From positions 10,801,132 through 10,865,131 of the forward strand of contig NC_060885.1 in assembly GCF_014805685.1 (NCBI RefSeq): a DNA stretch of 64,000 bases, given 5' to 3'. Each line of letters opens with the position of its first letter. Within the stretch, counting starts at the first letter, position 1. The position numbers and the translations under genes are program-made. Positions 52,601-61,600 of the stretch are shown here, piece after piece. The notes beneath the pieces are model-generated. The model saw nothing but the letters and a program-made list of their open reading frames with translations, did not search any database and was not told the origin of the DNA. Source of the stretch: Silurus meridionalis (Eukaryota > Chordata > Actinopteri > Siluriformes > Siluridae).

Positions 52601-55600
52601 CCCCAATTATTCCTTTAGGCCCTAATTTATACATGACTGGTCACTTAAATGATAAATCCATATTCATATTATACTGTGCAAAATAATAAAATGCCTAATA
52701 AACTGCAGACTACATAGATCTGAGCAGCTCAGTCTTTATTACACACCTTTATTACTCACATTATTACTTAAAAACAAATCAAGCAATTCTCTACCACTGA
52801 AAAAACACAAATACATAGCATAAAAAAAAAAAACCTACAATAGTTTATATATAGAAAGTCTATTAAGCTGATTTGATAGCTAATTTGTTTGGATATCTCC
52901 CTACTACTTTCATGCACTACCCCATTTCAGACAAATGCTTTCAGCCACCAGTTTGTACTCCTGTGGTACTCTTATGCTGTACAGTATACACAGTTAAACC
53001 TAACAGTAAACATTTGCACAACTTTGCTGTCCATACAAAAAACATTTACACTCACTGCAGCAAAAAAAAACCCCAAAAGCTACAATGCACAGAAATGCAG
53101 TGAAACAGTAGTCAAATTCAGATTCCCATAAAAATAGCATTAGTCTAAAATGTTTGCTAGCAGTAAAGCTCAGGTGTGCAGTCACTGGGGAATTCTTACA
53201 AAGTGAGACATCAGAAGTGGACTGAACAATGAGAGCCACAGCAATTTTATTGCCTCAAGCACAGGCTTTTGCAGTTTAATCGTCCTTTTCTGCTTCAGGC
53301 TAAACCGGGATACTTCCAGTAAACAATTACATTTTGATTGCCGCATGTGCTTCTTTTTTCAGATGCAAGGTGCAACAAAAATCAAACATCACCTGTAAAA
53401 ACACTTAGACACTTAGAGGTGTTGGGCTTAGACAACACCTGTCTAACTGTTGTGCCAGTGATTGCCCTTGGCAACCTCATTATTTATACCCCATGGAAAC
53501 AGGGCATAGGTAAGTGCAACATGGATTTCCTGGGGAAATACAAAACATACATTTCTTAAGGATTACAATTTTTGCCAGTCTTTTCTCTGGGGTAGTGATC
53601 ATTTTGGCAGATTTTTACTATTTTAATAGTACTACTATTAGAAGAAAATATTAGTGTGTAATGTACTGTATATAAATGCTGCCAGTGATTCTAGAGGGAA
53701 GTGTAAGTAGACAGCTGTGTGGTGCCAGTTATGCTGGTGTTTAATGTATGAATTGAATTAATTAATCAATGACTGAATATAATGTGTATTATCACTACTA
53801 TATCCAAAACTATGATTTAAAATAATCAGCTGTAACAGGTGTTGCAATATATGTTTGTATGAATGGATAGATTGATGAATGGATGCATGGATGGATTCTC
53901 TCTTCTTCCATCTCCCTCTTTCTCTTTTACAAAGATTGGTGATCAGTAAAAAAAGGAAGACAGGAAGTAAGAAATGGAAACCACAACCAATAACAAATCC
54001 TACATTTACATAATGGCACTTGACACTTCAACTTAGTCACAATTATTTTTTGTTAATTTTGGGAAAGCAACATTTGCAGGTGGAATAAAGTCAACAGTAG
54101 AGAGTGAAAACATGCAGGCTTTGACAAATATAATAAGTGTAATATTCATTGTGCACAAACTCTAAAAGACTACCCTTCCCCATGCCAAGAGCTTTCTCTC
54201 TTATAGCTGCTAACAAAAAAAACACTTGCACAGCACATAAAACAGCTGAAAAGTGATCTATTTCACATCATGTATGCTTGTATTCGAACCAGGAGGCGGG
54301 TAAACTTTATTGATTTTTTTAAATGATATGAAATGAAGTCAATGTTTGTTGCTGAACAAATTGTATTTTACTCCACTGGAATCTGGAGCACCAAGATTCT
54401 AATCACACCAGCCACTTAATCTCAAAGAGCTCATTAGATCTCATTTAATTTCTTTTAATATTATTCCAGTATCATTCGGTCTATATGATGCAGCCACTGA
54501 ATCTTCATTTTACTGCATTAAGACATTTTAGGAAATGCTAATGATGTTTTACAATTTCATGAAGAAACATATTAGTACATTGCAGAAAGGGCTTTTGTCT
54601 TAAGGAAATCAGTGTAAAGGGATAAGCAGGAAGCTCTGATAAAGGCAAAGGTGGTGGTGGATGGGTAGTGTTGTAAAAATATGTTCTGGGCAAACCTCTC
54701 ATTCCCTAATGCTCTGATATCTGCAGGGACTCGTACCTGCATTCCAATAGGACCAATTACTGGCAGAAGAATGTCCACACTTTTTGGCCTATCCAGCAGT
54801 ACAGAGGAGCTCCAGCAGAACTCAATTCATTGCGGTAATGAGCTTTTGCTCGTACAATTTCCCACAGACAGCCCAATCTGCGTCGCACAGCACACACAAC
54901 ACTTTGCATAAGGCTAAAGCTTGGAGATCAATGCCATGATTTATTGCTTTTTTTTTTTTCATTAAGCTGGGGTTTGCTCTTTTCTTGGCTGAAATTTTTC
55001 AAATTAACGCCGAGCACCCGTGACAGCAAAGAGCCGCAAAGTGTGCATTTCATTTCTGGATACAAAAGTACGAAGAAACATGTCTGATTTTTAGAGTTCT
55101 TTGTTCCTTTCTTTGGAATCCATGGATTCGGCACTAGCACTATTTACATGACACAACTTCTTGCTCTGGAGATAACAGTAATACTGTAACTGCACTCTTT
55201 AAAAATTATCTTTGTGGTGTGTGGTTCGTGGTTTTAGAGTATGAATGGCAGCCACGTTAGGTGAAAGGTGAAATGGCCAGCTTCTTGTGTTTTCTTTCAG
55301 GCTGTCTGTGTGCTTTGGCACCACAGATTCCCTCAACCTTTGCTAAATAGAAAGGCCACTTCTGTAACTTTTTTCCATTTACCAGTGTGGATTCGAGATA
55401 TCACGACTTTAACTCCTGTGCGAACACATCATGCTTTTGTTTGGTGTCAGAAAGAGCACTAATGTAGCTCTAACGTTCTGTATGGCTGTAAAGATTAGAA
55501 TTTCAAATGCTGTGTTATATCGCTAAAATCAATCAGCTTTCATAGGAAATCATTCAAAATGAGGGTCACTTGGAAATGCCAATAAAGAGACAAGACTAAA

Positions 55601-58600
55601 AGCGGATCTGTATTTTGATAGATGGCATACGGTCTTAACACATCACCATGTGCACCACATCTAAAAATAATAGTTATGAATCACTGGTGTCAGTGTCATG
55701 TGTAGTAGGCGTGTAATGCAATGTTTAGCTCTATCTGTTTAGTTATCTAAATATTTGGAAATCATTGAAATACAGGATTGATTTTAAAAGTTATGTCTAA
55801 TTTCTATAAGACATAAGGACATATACGATACTTCTGGTCTCATTCCCCAATCTGTATTTTTTAAACAGTAAAACCTCAACTTTTTTTTTGTTTTATATTT
55901 TTATTTCACTAGAAATCTTGAAAAATGTCTCCCAAGAAAATCAGTGATGGTGCTGTGAAAACGAAAGTAAATAGAATTACTTTTGAAACCAAGAAGGTTA
56001 TGAGCGTGTTGCGCGTCTCACACTCGCAATCAACCACTACCACATGGGTAAGTGTTAAATTATGTTTACATTATGGTAATTTGCTGTGTATTTGTTTGTT
56101 AAAATAGGCTACAAATACTTTTAAAGTGCAAAAATAAGCGATCGAATGAGATCTCGGAACGGATTAAATCACTTTTGCATTCATTCTTATGGGGAAAATT
56201 AGTTCGAATGTATGAGCAAATGGACCTACGAGCAATTTTTAAGAACAAATTATGCTCGCTGTATACTTTTTTATCCCTGGTGTCAAGATAAAACCAAAGA
56301 AAATCATGTTTTTTCAGTCTTTTTTGCATCACTTTTCAAGTAAGCCCAGCTCCTTTAATAGTCAATATAAAATTTAACTTGAACACATTTTTTTATTCTT
56401 TAGCTAAAAGTGAGTATGCCCTAAGTGATAACAGCTGTATGTTGTGTAACCATGCAAAGCCACATCCTATTCATCATGTTGATTTTTTTGTTTGCTTGAC
56501 CATACAAATTTGTGCATCTTGTATTAGAGCAGTTCAAATTAAAAAAACAAAAGACCTATGTTTGTGAGATACTGTAAATGCTTGATGCTGTACTTTATTT
56601 TTACTGTTGCTATATACATCGACCAGGCATAACTTTATGGCCACAGATCAGGTATAACATTATGACCACCTGCCTAATATTGTGTTGTCTCCCCTTTTGC
56701 TTCCAAAACAAATCTGACCCGTTGAGCAATAACAGCATTTATTTCTTCAGCAATTTAAACAACAGTAGCTTATCTGTTCGGTCCCTAGCTGCATCAATGA
56801 GCCTTCACCACCCATGACCCTGTATCAACAAGCTAGTGACCCTGATCAGGCAGTTCACACACATACCGTTTTATGTAATGTAAATAACAATTCGATTTTT
56901 GATTCAATAATCTACTTGTTATGTACATTACATAAAACGTAATGTTTAAATGGTGTTGTTGAAGCTTTAAAAGCAATGTAAAAAAAAAAAAGAAAAAGAG
57001 AGAGAGAAAATAGATTCAGGGAGAAACTGGTCTTACTCACATAGTCATCGTAGGTTTTATGTGTGGCCTGCAGCAGTGGTGCTCTGTATCCAGGAGTCCC
57101 TGCTGTTCCTCTGGTTCGTGGTGCTGAAACACCTCTAGTTAGCATGGTGGTGGGCAGTGATGCACGTGTTCCCACAGTTCCCCTAGGGACTACGGCTCCT
57201 CGGCCAGGTGGTGGAGGTGGCACTGCTCCCCCTCGACCCCTGTGGAGTAAGACATAGAAATGGGAATGCACATGACTATAATGGTGTGTTCGTAAAGAAA
57301 AAAAAAAACGATTGACAGTGGTTCTGCTAAAATCAAGGCTACTGAAAGCATTGTTATATAACTGCTTTTACAGGCTTCCCTGCTGAAATCTAAAATGAGT
57401 GCTGCACTACATTCTCGCTTGCATCCAAAAACTCTACAAATAATGCTGGTCTTGAGATTGTGTACTCAAGTATATAAAAGGAATATTTTACATACAACAT
57501 GACAAAGAAGGAATGTTTATAGAGTTCACAGATAGTGGAACAGTCAAACATTAAAAACAGAGAGAACTCAGTGACGTTAACTAAGTAGTTTGTCAAATAA
57601 ATGCGTCAGTGCTGCAGTTAAGGAAGCTATTAAATCAGACATCTCTGGCCTTTTCTGATGCATCAGCTACTTTTCAAGGATGAAAACTTTCATGAGATTC
57701 TCATCGAGAACTTATATACAGTCAGCGCTTGTCACCACATCCCGGATCCAATATGTTGAATTTAGGGACACCCTTAAAGTCACACAATCTGCTGAACCAA
57801 ACTTGCCTCCCACTCTTTTATAAAAACTGTGCTTACTGAATAACTTAAAGTAGTTTGGTAGACTTTTTTACGAGATTCACATACAGTATTTTTTAACGCG
57901 CTCCATCTGAGTTGTCATTGATATGCATTGCATTTATCTTAGTTCTAAAAAATCTGCAAAAGGAATGTAAACAAATCCATCAACTAAAATCCTAACTATG
58001 AAGTATGTCATGTAATGCATGGACAGCACTCTGGAGAGGTAAATGCAAGTGCTGGGTAAAAACGTTTACTGAAAGAAATAGTAGATAGATCTGAAACAGC
58101 AGGCAGAATCACAACGTACAACAGATAATGGGTTGGGGCGTTAAAAAACAGCATAAACAAGGCAAAACTAGAACAATAAACAAGACAACTAAAGCTAGAT
58201 CAAAACCAGAAACCACTGACAGAAAACGAGCACATTACTTAACTGAAAATTTCAGTGTATATATACAGTTATAAGTCAAACAGAGAGAGCTATAAGTGGG
58301 AAAACATGAACACAAGTACCAATGATGAGACATACATGAACCAAAACAAACAAATGTGGCACTGAAAAAAAAAAGACATGAATGCATGAATAATCTCTGA
58401 CAATGTAGTTGTAAGTTACAGATCAGCTTTATTTTGGATTTAATAAGAGAATCTAGGAGGAGGTTAATGATCCTCAACAACCTCCTTTGTTTCCCATAAC
58501 GCACCATGGTATACAAATATCGCCACCAAAAACATTAAATATTGTTTATTCAATTTATACAAAAAAGGTGAACAAATCGGAAATTGTAATCCAAGTAAAC

Positions 58601-61600
58601 CCCAAGTTTAGACGAGGTGCAAACGACTTAGAAGAAGACAAATCCAATGAATCAAAAACAAATACAAACAGAAAACAAAAACTATAGTAGGAAACAATTG
58701 ACTAAAGGCTTGGTAATTCAGTATTAGAAACTCTGAGTGTTACTATGCAAAGGGCTGGTAAACCTGAGACTTCTTAAATAAAGTAAGGTGTGACTGCTTA
58801 CAGGTGTGTGTGAGTAATAAACAGATGTGGATAATTAAAAATCAGGTGAATGTAAGCATGACAGAGACTGTTGCTGGGAAGTGTAGTCTGGCAGCATTCT
58901 TTGTATGCTGTGAATGGTTCTGAAAAACTAATTTCTTGAAAGTTGTTAAGGATTTTTTTTGACAGATAACAGGAACTAACTTGTTTCACAGACAAACCAC
59001 AACAATGTTAGCTTAAATGTTAGCTTTAAAAAGGGTAACACTGCCAAAGTGCAATGGAAATGCAAACAAATCCATCAAACTAAAATCCTAAACATGATGT
59101 TGAAAGTTCAAAACAAAAGACTAAAACACCCAAAGTGCTATAGTATGTGATTAGGGAGGGTGAATTATGGATGGCGCTGATTGAAAACGCATGTCATGAC
59201 TTATTTGCCATATACATATGATATGTTAGTTCTTTGTCTTTGTTAAACAATAGAAAAGAGATCTGATGTATACTATTTGTTCGTTCATATTGAGAAACTG
59301 CTCTATTCTAGTAAAGGTCACGATATTGCTTTATTAAGTCAAGAATGACTTTTGTTTCTTTGTCAATCCACACAATACATTGTTCACTGCATGTTAACTA
59401 CCTTTAGATATCCATTATCAAATACAGCATGACTCACGCCCCCCTGCGTCATCATTTATTTCTATTTTTCTTTTCAAAAGCTTTTATTTTTAATACAGAC
59501 TGACAATATTTACGATATATAGGATGGACAGAAAACCCCACTCTGATTATCTGTAACAGTCTCAAGGTCATTCAGCTTTTACACTCCACACATTCTGCAA
59601 CATAATTGGCTAAAATGATGCTGCGGCCTTCAGGTGATGAGGGAAAGAACCTTGTTTTTCCTCACAATCTTTTATGAAAATAAGTAATGATTATGTAAAG
59701 TTTTTTTTTTAAATGAAACTACAGCCTAAAACTTAATTCTTCATTGTAGACAATACCATCTTAAAGATTGATATGCATATTAAGCTTATGCTTATGATTA
59801 AGGCTACTGTTAGTTGTGTACCTTTTTTCAGAAATATTAATCAGAATATAACACAATACAATTAATTTTTTGGTGCTTAACACATCTGCCTGAATATCAC
59901 ATGCTGTACAGTTTTCTAAGTTGAATCTTGCTACAGATTCTTAGTTACTCTAAGGGATAGACTGGGCTTTTTATATATATACTCCCAATAAAATGTATTT
60001 CATTTCTATGTTGTAACCCTAGAAAATGTGCCAACTCAGGGGTGTTTGTAAATACTTATGAGAAAATACAAAATACTATGACCTATAAGGAATCCAGGCC
60101 ATGACATTTTTACCAGATCACTGTGCTCTGATAGTAAACTTTAAAAAAAATAATTTTTAAGGGGGCCTGTTTTCAGCAATTACTGGCTAGTATGTTAGCA
60201 TCAGTTTTGAAAAGGTTTATTTATTTATTTATTTTTGAAGTTGGATTTTTTTCTTTGAATAAGGGACTGACCTTCAGACACCATTGAGTCTATTTGAGTA
60301 GGTGTACCGGAACTTCTTTTGATCGTGGATATACAATAGAGTTGTTTTTTTATTGAATATGTCTGCTTCATTTCCACCTTTATTTGCACTGTTTGTACGT
60401 TCTAACAACAGCTCAGAGCAGACACTCATAATTGAAGACTCAATACAGCAAAATAACAATTTCCCATGCCATATTTAAGGCTAAGGCCTTACACACTGAG
60501 TTGACAGTTTATCAGGTTTTCGATAGATGTATCTAATAAACATTATATGATTTTATGGATTCTGTAGTGATGTCTTGGATGGTTTCTTTTGAACAAGGAA
60601 ACAACACAGTGCAAAGATTCACTGTTGGTAATACAATATATTTCAGTTACCTTCTGTGTGACTGCTATAATAGATAGTAATAAATAAATAAAAAGCTTGT
60701 AGTGTTTGTTCTATAACATGATACTCATTTTGATAAAAAAAGGGAATTTTGATAAAAGATTTAAAGTTGAGAAAATTCATGTCATAAAAATGTGAGCATG
60801 TTCATGTATATTTATTTTCTGATTGACGGTCTACTATCTATGAGGATCTCAGATGTTGAGTTATTTTATGAGTTGCTCAGTAGCTCCTGGTTCCATAACC
60901 TTAAATGACTGTAGAAGACTGTAGAAACGACATTACTTATAATCTTACATTCCGGTGCTCATGTTAGTTTTCACTCTCCGGTGTTTTGAGTTGTTTTAAA
61001 GATTTATAATCAAACTCTTAATGTCACTCAAATGAGGATGGGTTCCCCTTTTGAGTTTGGTTTCTCTCAAGGTTTCTTCCTCATAACATCTAGGGGATTT
61101 TTTCATTGCCTCATTAGGGATAAACACACATCGCTCATCTAACCCTTAAATTCTGTAAAGCTGCTTTGAGACAATGTCCAGTTGTGAAAAGCGCTATAAA
61201 AATAAACTTAATTCAGTTCAATTCATTTTTATTTGTATAGCGCTTTTAACAATGAACATTGTCTCAAAGCAGCTTTACACAGATAATGTGGTTATAAAAA
61301 ATGAATATGTTCTTTGTAAGTTTAAGTTTGTCCATGATGAGCGAGCCGGTGGCGACTGTGTCAAGGAAAACTCCCCGAGATGGCATAAGAAAGAAACCTT
61401 GAGAGGAACCAGACTCGAGAGGGATCCCCTCCTCATCTGGGTTGCAACGAATCTCCATTTATTGCAGATGTACGATGTTGCGTTGTACAGTGATGGTGAT
61501 CAGAAGCAAACTGTAGTCCTGAGTCAATGTAGCAGACTGTTGACATTAACTACAGTCCAAATCCATCCTCAAAGCTCCCGTTCTTACTCTGGAATTTCAT

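Larger units (their letters stand above)
37353..57040 (-). other. khdrbs2: khdrbs2 large intron (19.7 kb)
   Basis: GT-AG intron with phase 0 borders. It contains a tRNA-SINE relic (37.9 kb), an LTR-like piece (38.6 kb), a dispersed repeat (39.0 kb), a hAT element (40.6 kb), L2/CR1-like LINE pieces (41.6 and 46.3 kb), SINEs (47.7-48.1 kb), a pogo/Tigger-like relic (55.9 kb) and a Tc1 relic (56.6 kb). Stretches at 42.2-46.2, 48.2-50.4, 50.7-52.1 and 52.5-55.8 kb show no gene. A few of them are unique and compositionally balanced enough to be possible conserved noncoding DNA. Confidence 0.8.

Noticed and set aside
57063..57257. Plus-strand frame opposite the khdrbs2 proline-rich exon
   Set aside because: Antisense shadow of the Pro/Gly/Arg-rich exon on the minus strand.
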